In this document: piece after piece, positions 25,076 to 34,374 of the stretch
Layout of the letters: each line of letters opens with the position of its first letter
Numbering within the stretch: the first letter of the stretch is position 1
From: Massilia sp. METH4
Lineage (GTDB): Bacteria > Pseudomonadota > Gammaproteobacteria > Burkholderiales > Burkholderiaceae_D
Direction of reading: 5' to 3'
NCBI RefSeq assembly: GCF_037094685.1
Contig: NZ_CP146614.1
Span: 1,984,001-2,048,000, forward strand
DNA: 64,000 nt
The notes under the pieces: generated by a model
What the model was told of the DNA's origin: nothing
Database searches by the model: none
Seen by the model: the letters and a program-made list of their open reading frames with translations, nothing else
Program-made: the position numbers and the translations under genes

Positions 25076-25858
25076 TTACTTCTTGTTGGCACCTTGTTGC
25101 AACAGTTCCTGTACGTATTTCACCGGAATTGCGTAGGCGATTCCGCTGGGTTGGCTGAGGCCGTTTTCTTTGTGGACTTTCAGGAGCGTCATGTTGATGA
25201 CGCCGAATACGACGCCGCTTTCCGGGTCATACACGGGACTGCCGCTATTGCCGGGGTAGGCGGTGCCGTCCAGCTGCATGATCTCGAACGGTCTTCTGAG
25301 CTGGCTGATCGCGCGCGCGTCGAGCCGGCGCGAATTGGGCGACGGCAGCAGGATCGGAGTGATGGCCGACAACATGGCCCGGTGTGTGACAGGCGTTAAT
25401 CCAAGGCTCATGCCGAGCGGGAATCCGGTAAATGCGAAGGACTGGCCTTCGGCAAGGGAACCGCTGCTGTCCAGGCGCATCGCAGGCAACGGCGCGCCGG
25501 CCAGGCGCAAGTGGGCAAGGTCGTGTTCACGGTCGAGCGCGGTCACGGTGGCAGGACGGAAATCGAGCTTGCCTTCCGTGCTGGTCACGATGCCCAGCGT
25601 TTCCATTCGTTCCGTGTTCAGCTCGGGTAACGCATGGGCGTTGGTGATGATCGACAGGCCATCGCCCACGGCGAATCCGGTAGCCACGAAAACGATCGCG
25701 GGGCTGCGCGTGCGCAGCATCGTGCCCACCCCGACCACCGAGGATTTAACGACGGGAATCGTATCTTTCAGGGCGGCGCGACCCGTGCCGGGAACGATGC
25801 ACAGGGCGACCGTCCAGGCCAACAACAGGAAGCGAACGATACGGATGGGATGGCTCAT
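25076..25858 (-). CDS. Trypsin-like serine protease
   Basis: A 260-residue secreted protein. Residues 1-28 are a signal peptide. The catalytic triad is complete: His75 in T-N-A-H-A, Asp113 in E-H-D-L-A-H-L, and Ser205 in P-G-N-S-G-S-P. The fold resembles S1C proteases but no PDZ domain follows. It precedes the export lipoprotein by 148 bases on the same strand and has a sigma-54 promoter match upstream. Periplasmic quality control or processing of export or sorted proteins is plausible. Confidence 0.87.
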   Translation of the reverse strand: MSHPIRIVRFLLLAWTVALCIVPGTGRAALKDTIPVVKSSVVGVGTMLRTRSPAIVFVATGFAVGDGLSIITNAHALPELNTERMETLGIVTSTEGKLDFRPATVTALDREHDLAHLRLAGAPLPAMRLDSSGSLAEGQSFAFTGFPLGMSLGLTPVTHRAMLSAITPILLPSPNSRRLDARAISQLRRPFEIMQLDGTAYPGNSGSPVYDPESGVVFGVINMTLLKVHKENGLSQPSGIAYAIPVKYVQELLQQGANKK

Positions 25859-25944
25859 CGAATCAGCATAGCAGAATTGCAGTGACTCGAAGTCACTGTG
25901 TTTGTTGCTAGAGAAGAGTTAAGTTTTGCGTTTTGTGAGGAGAA

Positions 25945-25960
25945 TGCAACGCTTGCGCCA
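25945..25960 (-). promoter_or_regulatory. Sigma-54 promoter match upstream of the protease gene
   Basis: On the minus strand the sequence TGGCGCAAGCGTTGCA matches the RpoN consensus TGGCACR-N4-TTGCW at all but one defined position, with GG and GC at the required spacing. It ends about 85 bases upstream of the protease start codon. XrtA systems are often controlled by the NtrC-type regulator PrsR, which acts with sigma-54, so the match fits the context. Confidence 0.6.
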
Positions 25961-25987
25961 ATGTCATGTTGGAAAGAAAAATTAATA

Positions 25988-26016
25988 TCAACAGGCAATC
26001 ATTTCTGGGGTATGAT
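25988..26016 (+). promoter_or_regulatory. Sigma-70 promoter for the main EPS operon
   Basis: TCAACA (25988-25993) and TATGAT (26011-26016) are separated by 17 bases, a good housekeeping promoter match. It lies about 100 bases upstream of the chain-length gene, leaving an untranslated leader of about 95 bases. The surrounding 25859-26117 spacer is AT-rich compared with the coding sequence. Confidence 0.55.
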
Positions 26017-26117
26017 AGGGTAATTGATGTAATTTAAGCAATATTCAGGAAGGTCAAAGGTAGGGAAGTTTTCGAGCGCAGTGTCCTGGATGGCTTGGCT
26101 GAAAGCGAGTTTACAAG

Positions 26118-27647
26118 ATGGCAGAAATGATGGCCCTGCTTTTGAGCTTCCTCAAAGCAATTGGCAAGTACCGCTGGTATGCGGTGGCAATCACGTGGCT
26201 CGTTGCCGTTGTCGGCTGGACCGTCGTTTCCAAATTACCCAACGATTACCAGGCTTCCGCGCGCGTCTACGTTGATACCCAAAGTATCTTGAAGCCCTTG
26301 CTCGCGAGCATGACGACGCTGCCGAATACGGAGCAGCAAGTCATGTTCATGCGCCGCACGCTGATCAGCCGGCCGAACGTCGAGCGCGTGTTGCGGATGG
26401 TTGACCTCGACATTACCGCGAAGACGCCGAAGGAACACGAAAAGCTCGTCAACGAGCTGATGACGCAGATCAAGGTGATCGGCACCGAACGCGACGACAT
26501 CTATACGATCTCCTACAACAACCCCAATCCCAAGCTGGGCAAGGAAGTGGTGCAATCGCTGCTGACCATCTTTGTCGAGGGCAGTTTCGGCGGCAAGCAG
26601 CAGGAATCGGAAAAGGCGATCCAGTTCATCGACGACCAGATCAAGATGTACGAGGAAAAGCTCGCTACCGGCGAGAACCTGCTGAAGGAGTTCAAGATCC
26701 GCCACATGGGCCTGCTGCCGCGCCAGGGCGGCGACTATGCCTCTTCCTATGTCGACCTGAACGAAAAGATCAGCCAGGCCCGCCTGGAGTTGCTGGAAGC
26801 GGAGCAGGCACGCGATGCGATCAAGCGCCAGATGGCCGGCGATGACATGGCACCGCTCACCGACACGGCCGAGCGCGAAATCGTCAATCCGGAACTGGAC
26901 GGGCGCATCTCGACCCTGGAAAAGAATCTCGACACGCTGCGGATGCAGTACACGGACGAACACCCCGACATCGTGGCCGCCAAGCGCCTGATCGCCCAGC
27001 TCGAGCAGCGCAAGAAGGAGGAAGCGAAGAAGGTTCGCGCCGTGGATCCCGGCGCCGGCTACAGCCCGATGCTGCAACAGATGAATGTCCAGCTGTCGGT
27101 GGAGGAAGCCCGCATCGCCTCGCTGAAGGCGCGGGTGGGCGAATACTCGTCGCGCCTGGCGCAGATGCGCGAGATGAGCACCCAGGCACCGGAAGTGGAA
27201 GCGCAGCTGGCCCAGCTGAACCGCGACTACGCGGTCAACAAGGACAACTACGAGAAGCTGGTGTCGCGCCGCGAGGCCGCGAAACTGTCGGGCGATTTGT
27301 CCACGGTGACCGACATGCTGACGTTCCGCGTCGTCGATCCACCTTCCGTGCCGAGCACGCCGGCAGGGCCGAACCGGCCCCGCCTGTACACGCTCGTGCT
27401 CCTCGGCGCACTGGTCGCCGGCCTCGGCACGGCTCTGCTGCTGAGCCAGATCCGGCCGACCTTCCTCAGCCAGGTCAGCCTGCGCGAGACCACGGGCCTG
27501 CCCATCCTGGGCAGCATCGGCATGAACTGGACCGACCAGCAGAAGGTGCGCCGCCGCCGCCGCCTGTACGCGTTCGCCGCGGCGGTTGCCTCCCTGTTCA
27601 CCGCCTATGGCGGGGTATTGGCCTTCACCGTTTTCCGGCAAGCCTAG
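26118..27647 (+). CDS. XrtA-system polysaccharide chain-length determinant
   Basis: A 509-residue Wzz/PCP-type protein. An N-terminal membrane helix (residues 17-38) is followed by the Wzz domain with Y-Q-A-S-A-R-V-Y-V-D-T. Long coiled-coil helices fill residues 150-400 and a second helix near 425-447 ends the periplasmic part. Unlike most family members it ends in a further hydrophobic segment (about 480-505). It controls polymer length together with the kinase that follows. ATG 26118 is used; ATG 26127 is a close alternative because neither has a strong ribosome site. Confidence 0.9.
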   Translation: MAEMMALLLSFLKAIGKYRWYAVAITWLVAVVGWTVVSKLPNDYQASARVYVDTQSILKPLLASMTTLPNTEQQVMFMRRTLISRPNVERVLRMVDLDITAKTPKEHEKLVNELMTQIKVIGTERDDIYTISYNNPNPKLGKEVVQSLLTIFVEGSFGGKQQESEKAIQFIDDQIKMYEEKLATGENLLKEFKIRHMGLLPRQGGDYASSYVDLNEKISQARLELLEAEQARDAIKRQMAGDDMAPLTDTAEREIVNPELDGRISTLEKNLDTLRMQYTDEHPDIVAAKRLIAQLEQRKKEEAKKVRAVDPGAGYSPMLQQMNVQLSVEEARIASLKARVGEYSSRLAQMREMSTQAPEVEAQLAQLNRDYAVNKDNYEKLVSRREAAKLSGDLSTVTDMLTFRVVDPPSVPSTPAGPNRPRLYTLVLLGALVAGLGTALLLSQIRPTFLSQVSLRETTGLPILGSIGMNWTDQQKVRRRRRLYAFAAAVASLFTAYGGVLAFTVFRQA

Positions 27648-27671
27648 GCCGGGGAAAGCACAGGTTATCAA

Positions 27672-28649
27672 GTGAGCATTATCGAGAAAGCCGCCAACCG
27701 CATCGGCAAGTCCGTCGCGCCGCCAGCCCCGCTGGCCCAGGTCCGTACGCAGGCGGTGGAGCCGAGCGCGCATGAGCCGGCCGGCGGCAGCCAGGATACC
27801 GCGGTGGCCGAGCGGCCCCAGGCCGGGGCACCGGGATTGCGCCAGGCGGAACAGGCACCAGGCGATGGTCCCGCCGGCGACCTGTCCACGCCGGCGCCGG
27901 CACGGCCGGAACCGGCCCGCCGCCCGGGGCGCGTGATCGAGCTCGACCTCGCGCGCATGAACGAGAGCGGCCTCGTGACCGCGGCCGGCGGGCGCACCAA
28001 TCTCGTCGAGGATTTCCGGATCATCAAGCGGCCGCTGATCAAGCGCGCCTTCGCGCCGCGCAAGCCGAACGCGAACCCCGGCAACCTGATCATGATTACC
28101 AGTTCGCTGCCGGGCGAGGGCAAGACCTTCACGTCGATCAACCTGGCGATGAGCATCGCGATGGAGCTCGACCACACCGTGCTGCTCGTCGATGCCGACG
28201 TGGCCCGCCCTTCGGTCTTGCGCACGCTTGGCCTGCCGGCGCAGCGCGGCCTGATGGACATCCTGCTCGACGAGCACCTCGATATGTCCGACGTGATGTT
28301 GCGCACCAACGTCAACACGCTGTCGATCCTGCCCGCCGGCACGTCGAACCCGCGCGCCACCGAGCTCCTGGCCAGCCAGGCGATGACCTCCCTGGTGCGG
28401 GAGATCGCCGAGCGCTATCCGGACCGGATCGTGATCTTCGATTCGCCGCCGTTGCTGCTGACGAGCGAAGCGCACGTGCTGGCCAGCCACATGGGACAGA
28501 TCGTCGTTGTCGTGGAGTCGGAAAAGACCACCCAGCACGCGGTCAAGGAAGCGCTGCACCAGCTCGAAGGCTGCAGCAACGTCAATCTCGTCTACAACAA
28601 GTCGCGCGAGCTGAACACGTCCAGCAAGTACGACTATCACTATGGCTGA
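27672..28649 (+). CDS. XrtA-associated tyrosine autokinase
   Basis: A 325-residue BY-kinase. The first 85 residues are a disordered Pro/Ala-rich linker. The kinase has Walker A S-S-L-P-G-E-G-K-T (about 142-150), Walker A' L-L-V-D-A-D-V-A-R-P-S (about 174-184) and I-F-D-S-P-P Walker B. The C-terminus Y-D-Y-H-Y-G is a short tyrosine cluster for autophosphorylation. GTG 27672 lies 24 bases after the chain-length gene, which supplies the activating membrane partner. The phosphatase at 13692 is the likely counterpart. It overlaps the outer-membrane protein gene by 8 bases. Confidence 0.92.
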   Translation: MSIIEKAANRIGKSVAPPAPLAQVRTQAVEPSAHEPAGGSQDTAVAERPQAGAPGLRQAEQAPGDGPAGDLSTPAPARPEPARRPGRVIELDLARMNESGLVTAAGGRTNLVEDFRIIKRPLIKRAFAPRKPNANPGNLIMITSSLPGEGKTFTSINLAMSIAMELDHTVLLVDADVARPSVLRTLGLPAQRGLMDILLDEHLDMSDVMLRTNVNTLSILPAGTSNPRATELLASQAMTSLVREIAERYPDRIVIFDSPPLLLTSEAHVLASHMGQIVVVVESEKTTQHAVKEALHQLEGCSNVNLVYNKSRELNTSSKYDYHYG

Positions 28650-30174
28650 ACGTCGTACCCGCTGTGCCGCGCTTGGCTCGGTGCTGCTGCTCGCCCTGTT
28701 GCCCTCGGCGGTGCGCGCGGCCTGGCAGGTCAAGCCCAGCGTGGAAGTGCGCGAGACATGGTCGGACAACCCGGATCTTCGCAGTGACAATGACAAGCGC
28801 AGCCAGTTCATCACCTCCGTGTCGCCGGGCATCGCCGTCACGAACGAAAGCCCGCGGCTGCAGGTGTCGGCGTCCTACCAGCTGAACGCGTTCGCCTATT
28901 CGGACGAGCGGGCCAACAACCAGCGCCTGAACAGTTCGCTCAACGCCAGCGCCAGGGGCAACCCGCTGCGCGATTTTCTCTACTTCGATGCGTCGGCCTC
29001 GATCAGCCAGGCGGCGGTTTCCGCGTTCGGCCCGGTCAGCGACAGTCCCTATTCCGGGAGCAACCGCAGCGAAGTACGAAGCTACCGCATCTCGCCCTAT
29101 ATCCAGCACCAGTTCGGCAACTTCGCGACGACCCAGTTGCGCTATTCGCACGACCTGGTGGACAGCGACTTTGCCGGCCTGGCCCGCAGCCAGGCCGATA
29201 CGATCGACCTGGCCATCAACAGCGGCCCCACGTTCAGGACGCTCGGCTGGGGATTGCAGCTGAACCGCGAAAACGTCGAGGACGGCCTGGCCCCCAAATC
29301 GATCAACAGTTCCGCGCTGGCATCGCTGCGCTATGCGCTCAATCGCCAGTTCAGCCTGACCGGCACCGGCGGCTACGACAAGTTCGACTATGAAGGGATG
29401 GGGGAGGAAACCAAGGGCGCCTCCTGGTCGCTGGGTTTCTCGTACGAGCCCAGCGCCCGCACGAGCTTGCGCATGTCCGCCGGCCGGCGCTACTACGGCA
29501 ACAGCTACTTCCTCGCCGCCACGCATCGCAGCCGCAACACGGTGTGGAGCATCAATTACAGCGACGATGTCAGCACGAGCCGGAGCAACTTCCTGCTGCC
29601 GTCGGCCGTGGACACGGCGAGCATGCTGAACCAGATGTACCAGGCGACCATTCCCGATCCCGTGCAGCGCGCGTTGTTCGTGCAGGCGTACATCCGTGCA
29701 CTGAACCTGCCGCGTTCGATCCCCAACGCCATCAACTACTTCAGCAACCGCTACTCGCTGCAGAGGCAGCTCAATGCGTCGATGGCATGGCGTTCCTCGC
29801 GCACGACGGCGGTCGCCAACCTGTACAAGACGCGCCGCGAAGCGTTGTCGCTGGTGCGGTACGACAGCGCATTGCTGGGGCCGGGGCAGCAGAACCTGAA
29901 CGACGATACAGACCAGACCGGTATGTCGGTCAATGTCAGTTACCGCCTGAGCGCGCGCACCAGCGCGGCCCTTTCCGCCAATGCCAGCCGGAGCAAATCG
30001 CTCAGCGGCAACCTGAGCGACAACAGCCGGCAATTCCGCCTGTACGTGACGCGCAGCTTCCAGCAGCGCCTGGCCGGCACCCTGGAAGTACGGCGCAATT
30101 CCGGCAGCCTGGGACTGCAGAACGGCTCCTATGCCGAGAATGCCGTGTCGACTTCCCTTTCGATGAATTTCTGA
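28642..30174 (+). CDS. PEP-CTERM system-associated outer-membrane beta-barrel protein
   Basis: A 510-residue protein with a signal peptide (residues 1-26, ending V-R-A-A). Alternating hydrophobic and polar strands fill the rest, with repeated R-Y-S-H, S-Y-R-L-S-A-R-T-S-A patterns, and it ends in Phe, as barrel proteins do. It matches the outer-membrane protein family that follows the tyrosine kinase in XrtA loci. It probably helps polymer or protein passage through the outer membrane; its exact role is unknown. Confidence 0.88.
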   Translation: MAERRTRCAALGSVLLLALLPSAVRAAWQVKPSVEVRETWSDNPDLRSDNDKRSQFITSVSPGIAVTNESPRLQVSASYQLNAFAYSDERANNQRLNSSLNASARGNPLRDFLYFDASASISQAAVSAFGPVSDSPYSGSNRSEVRSYRISPYIQHQFGNFATTQLRYSHDLVDSDFAGLARSQADTIDLAINSGPTFRTLGWGLQLNRENVEDGLAPKSINSSALASLRYALNRQFSLTGTGGYDKFDYEGMGEETKGASWSLGFSYEPSARTSLRMSAGRRYYGNSYFLAATHRSRNTVWSINYSDDVSTSRSNFLLPSAVDTASMLNQMYQATIPDPVQRALFVQAYIRALNLPRSIPNAINYFSNRYSLQRQLNASMAWRSSRTTAVANLYKTRREALSLVRYDSALLGPGQQNLNDDTDQTGMSVNVSYRLSARTSAALSANASRSKSLSGNLSDNSRQFRLYVTRSFQQRLAGTLEVRRNSGSLGLQNGSYAENAVSTSLSMNF

Positions 30175-30194
30175 CCGAGCGAGACGTTTTCATC

Positions 30195-31202
30195 ATGTAC
30201 GAAAGTTATTACGGGCTCAGCGACAAGCCCTTCCGCCTGCGCCCGGACCCCCATTTCTTCTTCGGCAGCAAGGGGCACAAGCGGGCGATGGCCTACCTCG
30301 AGTATGGCCTGGCGCAGGGCGAGGGTTTCATCGTCATTACCGGTGAAGTCGGGGCCGGCAAGACGACGCTGGTGCGCAACCTGTTCCGGCAGATCGAATC
30401 GGACCGCATCGTTGCCGCGCACATCGTCAATACGCATGTGAGCGCCGATGACATCGTGCGCGGCGTGGTGGCCGCGTTCGGCCTGCCGTTCGAGGACAGT
30501 GCAAGCAAGACGACGTTGCTGGCGCGCCTGGAAGCGTTCCTGCGCAGCTGCGACCAGCAAGGCAAGCGGGCACTGCTGGTGGTTGACGAAGCGCAGAACC
30601 TCACCCCCCGCGTGGTGGAAGAATTGCGCATGCTGTCGAATTTTCAGTCCGATGACAAGCCACTGCTGCAGACGTTCCTGCTGGGCCAACCCGAGTTTCG
30701 CGCTACCTTGCATAACCCTGCCATGCAGCAGCTGCGCCAGCGCGTCATCGCCACCTACCACCTGGGTCCGATGGACGAGCTGGAAACCCAGGCTTACATC
30801 GAACACCGGTTGCTCACCGTGGGCTGGAAAGGCGATCCGTCGTTCACCCCGGCGGCCCATGCCGCCATCTACGAATTCACGGGAGGCATACCGCGCAAGA
30901 CCAACCACCTGTGCGATCGCCTGCTGCTGATGGGTTTCCTGGAAGAGATGCATGCGTTCACGGACGCGGAGGTCGACATCGTGGTCCGCGATATCGAGCA
31001 GGAATTCGAGGCTCCCGCCAATGCGGCGGGAGCACCGCAAGCCGCTGCTGCCGACCCGGAAAGCGCCGTGTTCGCGAACCAGTACCCGGCGGTGATGGAC
31101 GAGCGCATGTTGCGGCTGGAACGGTCGATGGGCTCCGTCCTGTCGATCCTGAAACGCATCGTGAGCACGCCGGCCGGCGTCAACCAGGCCATGGATGAAT
31201 GA
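30195..31202 (+). CDS. XrtA/PEP-CTERM system-associated ATPase
   Basis: A 335-residue AAA-type ATPase resembling ExeA/GspA. It begins M-Y-E-S-Y-Y-G-L-S-D-K-P-F, has Walker A G-E-V-G-A-G-K-T-T near 50-58, Walker B L-L-V-V-D-E-A-Q-N near 128 and sensor regions with Q-Q-L-R-Q-R near 180. The C-terminal 50 residues are Ala-rich and variable. In this family the protein is thought to energise assembly steps at the membrane. The start at 30195 is clear; the in-frame extension upstream lies inside the barrel gene. Confidence 0.9.
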   Translation: MYESYYGLSDKPFRLRPDPHFFFGSKGHKRAMAYLEYGLAQGEGFIVITGEVGAGKTTLVRNLFRQIESDRIVAAHIVNTHVSADDIVRGVVAAFGLPFEDSASKTTLLARLEAFLRSCDQQGKRALLVVDEAQNLTPRVVEELRMLSNFQSDDKPLLQTFLLGQPEFRATLHNPAMQQLRQRVIATYHLGPMDELETQAYIEHRLLTVGWKGDPSFTPAAHAAIYEFTGGIPRKTNHLCDRLLLMGFLEEMHAFTDAEVDIVVRDIEQEFEAPANAAGAPQAAAADPESAVFANQYPAVMDERMLRLERSMGSVLSILKRIVSTPAGVNQAMDE

Positions 31203-32335
31203 TCATGAGTGATAACGACAAAACCCACCGTATCCTGTGCGTCGTCGGCGCCCGCCCGAACTTCATGAAGATGGCACCGATCATGGCCGCTTTCGGCGCG
31301 CTGCCGGCGGTGGAGGCAAAGCTCGTGCATACGGGCCAGCACTACGACGTGGCCATGAACCACCAGTATTTCCAGGCATTGGGCATTCCCGATCCCGATA
31401 TCAACCTGGAAGTGGGCAGCGGCAGCCACGCGCAGCAGACGGCCGAAGTGATGCGCCGCTTCGAACCGGCGCTGGACGACGTGGCACCGTCGGCGGTCCT
31501 GGTGGTGGGCGACGTCAATTCCACGATCGCCTGCGCGCTGGTGGCCGCGAAGAAGGGCGTGCCGGTGATCCACGTGGAAGCGGGCCTGCGCAGCCACGAT
31601 CGCGCCATGCCGGAGGAAATCAACCGCGTATTGACCGATCAACTGTCCGACCTGCTGTTCACCACCGAGGAAAGCGGCCGCGCCAACCTGCTGAAGGAAG
31701 GCATCGCCGACGAGCGTATCCACTTCGTCGGCAACGTAATGATCGATACGCTGCGGCTGAACCTGCCCCGCGCGGTGCCCGCCGCCCGCATCGCGGCCGA
31801 TGCCGGCCGTACCGGCTTTGCCGACAACGGCTACGCGGTGCTGACGCTGCACCGGCCGTCGAATGTCGATGACGCCGCCATCCTGAAAGGGCTGCTCGAA
31901 ACTGCCGGCGCCATCAGCGAACGCGTGCCGGTCATCTTCCCTGTCCACCCGCGCACGCGCGCCACGATCGAGCGCTTCGGCCTGGCGCACCTGCTCGACC
32001 GGCCGACGCTCCTGCTGCTGCCGCCGATGGGTTACCTGGAAATGCTGGGCCTGATGAAGGATGCGAAAGTCGTGCTGACCGACTCCGGCGGCATCCAGGA
32101 AGAGACGACCGCGCTCGGCACCCCATGCATCACCTTGCGCCACAACACGGAGCGGCCGATCACCGTCGACGAAGGCACCAATACCATCGCCGGCAATGCG
32201 CCGGACGCGATCCTTGCCGCATTCGACAGCATACTGGCCGGCGGCGGCAAGGCCGGCCGCGTGCCGCATTTCTGGGATGGCCGCGCCGCCGAGCGCATCG
32301 CCGACATCGTCGTGCGCTGGTTGCAGGACCGCTAG
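31199..32335 (+). CDS. wecB: UDP-N-acetylglucosamine 2-epimerase (non-hydrolysing)
   Basis: A 378-residue GT-B-fold enzyme. Motifs: G-A-R-P-N-F-M-K near 18, H-T-G-Q-H-Y-D near 45, V-I-H-V-E-A-G-L-R-S near 122, M-P-E-E-I-N-R near 137 and D-S-G-G-I-Q-E-E near 297. It converts UDP-GlcNAc to UDP-ManNAc, so the polymer probably contains ManNAc or a derivative. ATG 31199 overlaps the ATPase stop; ATG 31205 is an equally possible start. It is one of the few genes here that name a sugar precursor. Confidence 0.92.
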   Translation: MIMSDNDKTHRILCVVGARPNFMKMAPIMAAFGALPAVEAKLVHTGQHYDVAMNHQYFQALGIPDPDINLEVGSGSHAQQTAEVMRRFEPALDDVAPSAVLVVGDVNSTIACALVAAKKGVPVIHVEAGLRSHDRAMPEEINRVLTDQLSDLLFTTEESGRANLLKEGIADERIHFVGNVMIDTLRLNLPRAVPAARIAADAGRTGFADNGYAVLTLHRPSNVDDAAILKGLLETAGAISERVPVIFPVHPRTRATIERFGLAHLLDRPTLLLLPPMGYLEMLGLMKDAKVVLTDSGGIQEETTALGTPCITLRHNTERPITVDEGTNTIAGNAPDAILAAFDSILAGGGKAGRVPHFWDGRAAERIADIVVRWLQDR

Positions 32336-32343
32336 GAGCCGGC

Positions 32344-33228
32344 ATGAACGCGCCTGTACGCCAACTGCATTCCCCTGCCGCCGGTGCGGCCGCGCTGCGC
32401 AATGCGATGACGATCGACGTGGAGGATTACTTCCAGGTGTCCGCCTTCGCGGACCACATCGCGCGCGACAGCTGGCCCACGCGCGAATGCCGCGTCGAGG
32501 CGAACATCGAGCGCATTCTTGCGATCCTCGAAGAAGGCGGAGCGCACGGCACGTTCTTTACATTGGGCTGGGTCGCCGAACGCTATCCGGCGATGGTCAG
32601 GCGCATCGTCGCCGGCGGCCACGAACTGGCCAGCCATGGCTACGGGCACCTGCGCGCATCGGACCAGACGCGCGAGCAGTTTTTGGAGGACGTCTCCCGC
32701 AGCAAGGCGATCCTGGAAGACATCGGCGGCAACGCCGTGCTGGGTTACCGCGCGCCCAGCTTCTCGATCGGCCCGGCCAACCTGTGGGCGCTCGATGTCC
32801 TGCACGATGCCGGCTACCGCTACAGCTCGTCGATCTACCCGATCGCGCACGACCACTACGGCATGCCGGACGCTCCCCGCTTCGCGTTCTACCCGAATGG
32901 CACCGACGGCCTGCTCGAGGTGCCGATCACCACGGTGCGCATGATGGAGCGCAACCTGCCGGCCGGCGGCGGCGGGTACTTCCGGCTGCTGCCCTATGCG
33001 TTGTCGCGCCGCCTGATGCGGCGTGTCAATCGCGAGGATGGACAGCCGGCGATCTTCTATTTCCATCCGTGGGAAATCGATCCGGGCCAGCCGCGCATCG
33101 GCGGCGTGGGCGCCAAGACCCGCTTCCGCCACTATGTGAACCTGGCCCGGATGGAAAGCCGGATTCGCGCATTGACCCGCGACTTCAAGTGGGATCGCAT
33201 GGACCGCATCTTCCTGGAGCGCGCATGA
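32344..33228 (+). CDS. XrtA-system polysaccharide deacetylase
   Basis: A 294-residue NodB-fold protein of the exosortase-associated type. Motif 1 is T-I-D-V-E-D-Y-F near 23-30, motif 2 H-E-L-A-S-H-G-Y-G-H near 98-107, motif 3 G-Y-R-A-P-S-F near 137 and a C-terminal F-H-P-W-E. It lacks a clear signal peptide. It likely removes N-acetyl groups from a HexNAc-containing precursor. The gene overlaps the FemAB gene as ATGA. Confidence 0.92.
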   Translation: MNAPVRQLHSPAAGAAALRNAMTIDVEDYFQVSAFADHIARDSWPTRECRVEANIERILAILEEGGAHGTFFTLGWVAERYPAMVRRIVAGGHELASHGYGHLRASDQTREQFLEDVSRSKAILEDIGGNAVLGYRAPSFSIGPANLWALDVLHDAGYRYSSSIYPIAHDHYGMPDAPRFAFYPNGTDGLLEVPITTVRMMERNLPAGGGGYFRLLPYALSRRLMRRVNREDGQPAIFYFHPWEIDPGQPRIGGVGAKTRFRHYVNLARMESRIRALTRDFKWDRMDRIFLERA

Positions 33229-34370
33229 GTGCCATCATCGAACAGGCCATGCGGCGGGCGCAGGCCCAGCCGGACACCGCCCCTGAAGCCGTGGCCGAAC
33301 CCGTTGCGCAACCGGGGCCCCTGTCGGTCCGCCTGCTCGATACCGGGAGCGCCGACCGCGCCCGCTGGGATGCCTTTGTCGCGGCGTGTCCCGACGCCAC
33401 GTTCTTCCACCGCTCGGGCTGGCGACGCGTGATCGAAGAGGCGTTCGGCCACCGCACCTGGTTCTTCCTGGCCGAACGCGATGGTGCGATCGAAGGCGTG
33501 CTGCCGCTGGCGCAGATCAGGAGCCGGCTGTTCGGCCACTCGCTGGTCGCCTTGCCGTTCTGCGTGTACGGCGGCGTGGCGGCGCTCTGCGATGCGGCCC
33601 GTGCCGCCCTCGATGCCGAGGCCCTGCAACTGGCCGCCTCGCTGAACGTGGGGCACCTCGAATACCGCAACTATGCGCCGGCCCATCCGGGCGATCCGGC
33701 ATGGCTGGGCAAGGACCTGTACGTCACGTTCCGCAAGGAGATCAGCGGCGACGACGAAGCCAATATGAACGCGATCCCGCGCAAGCAGCGCGCCATGGTC
33801 CGCAAGGGGATCAAGCTGGGCCTGGCGGGCGAGGTCGACCAGCACGTCGACCGGTTCTTCGTTGCCTACGCGAACAGCGTGCACCGCCTGGGCACACCGG
33901 TATTCTCCAAGAAATACTTCCGTCTGCTGAAGGAGGAATTCGGCGACGATTGCGAAGTGCGCGTCATCGTCCAGGGCGAGGGAGCGGAGAAGCGGCTCGT
34001 TGCCGGCGTGCTGAGCTTCTTCTTCCGCGACGAGGTGCTGCCGTACTACGGCGGCGGCATGCCGATCGCGCGCGACGTGGCCGGCAACGACTTCATGTAC
34101 TGGAACCTCATGCAGGCTTCCGCGGCGAAGGGCTGCCGGCTCTTCGATTTCGGCCGCAGCAAGCGCGGTACCGGCGCCTTCGACTTCAAGAAGAACTGGG
34201 GCTTCACCGCCCAGCCCTTGCCGTACGAATACCGGCTCGTCGCATCGACCGACCTGCCGGATGTGAACCCGCTGAACCCGAAGTACCAACTGTTCATCAA
34301 GTTGTGGCAGAAACTACCGCTTTCGCTGGCGAACGCGCTGGGTCCGCACATCGTCAAAGACCTGGGGTGA
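33225..34370 (+). CDS. FemAB family XrtA/PEP-CTERM system-associated protein
   Basis: A 381-residue protein with two GNAT-like halves, as in FemX. It shows F-F-H-R-S-G-W near 60, the R-K-Q-R-A-M-V-R-K-G helix near 185, L-P-Y-Y-G-G-G near 272 and a closing F-D-F-G-R-S-K-R-G-T-G-A-F-D-F-K-K-N-W-G motif region split over 305-325. The family is found in almost every type 1 exosortase locus. By analogy it transfers an aminoacyl or acyl group to an amine. The in-frame extension back to 32196 lies across the deacetylase gene. Confidence 0.9.
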   Translation: MSAIIEQAMRRAQAQPDTAPEAVAEPVAQPGPLSVRLLDTGSADRARWDAFVAACPDATFFHRSGWRRVIEEAFGHRTWFFLAERDGAIEGVLPLAQIRSRLFGHSLVALPFCVYGGVAALCDAARAALDAEALQLAASLNVGHLEYRNYAPAHPGDPAWLGKDLYVTFRKEISGDDEANMNAIPRKQRAMVRKGIKLGLAGEVDQHVDRFFVAYANSVHRLGTPVFSKKYFRLLKEEFGDDCEVRVIVQGEGAEKRLVAGVLSFFFRDEVLPYYGGGMPIARDVAGNDFMYWNLMQASAAKGCRLFDFGRSKRGTGAFDFKKNWGFTAQPLPYEYRLVASTDLPDVNPLNPKYQLFIKLWQKLPLSLANALGPHIVKDLG

Positions 34371-34374
34371 CATC

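Noticed and set aside
26235..28841. An 868-codon minus-strand frame antisense to the chain-length and kinase genes
   Set aside because: Same explanation: it mirrors two well-supported genes and shows no motif or start signal of its own.
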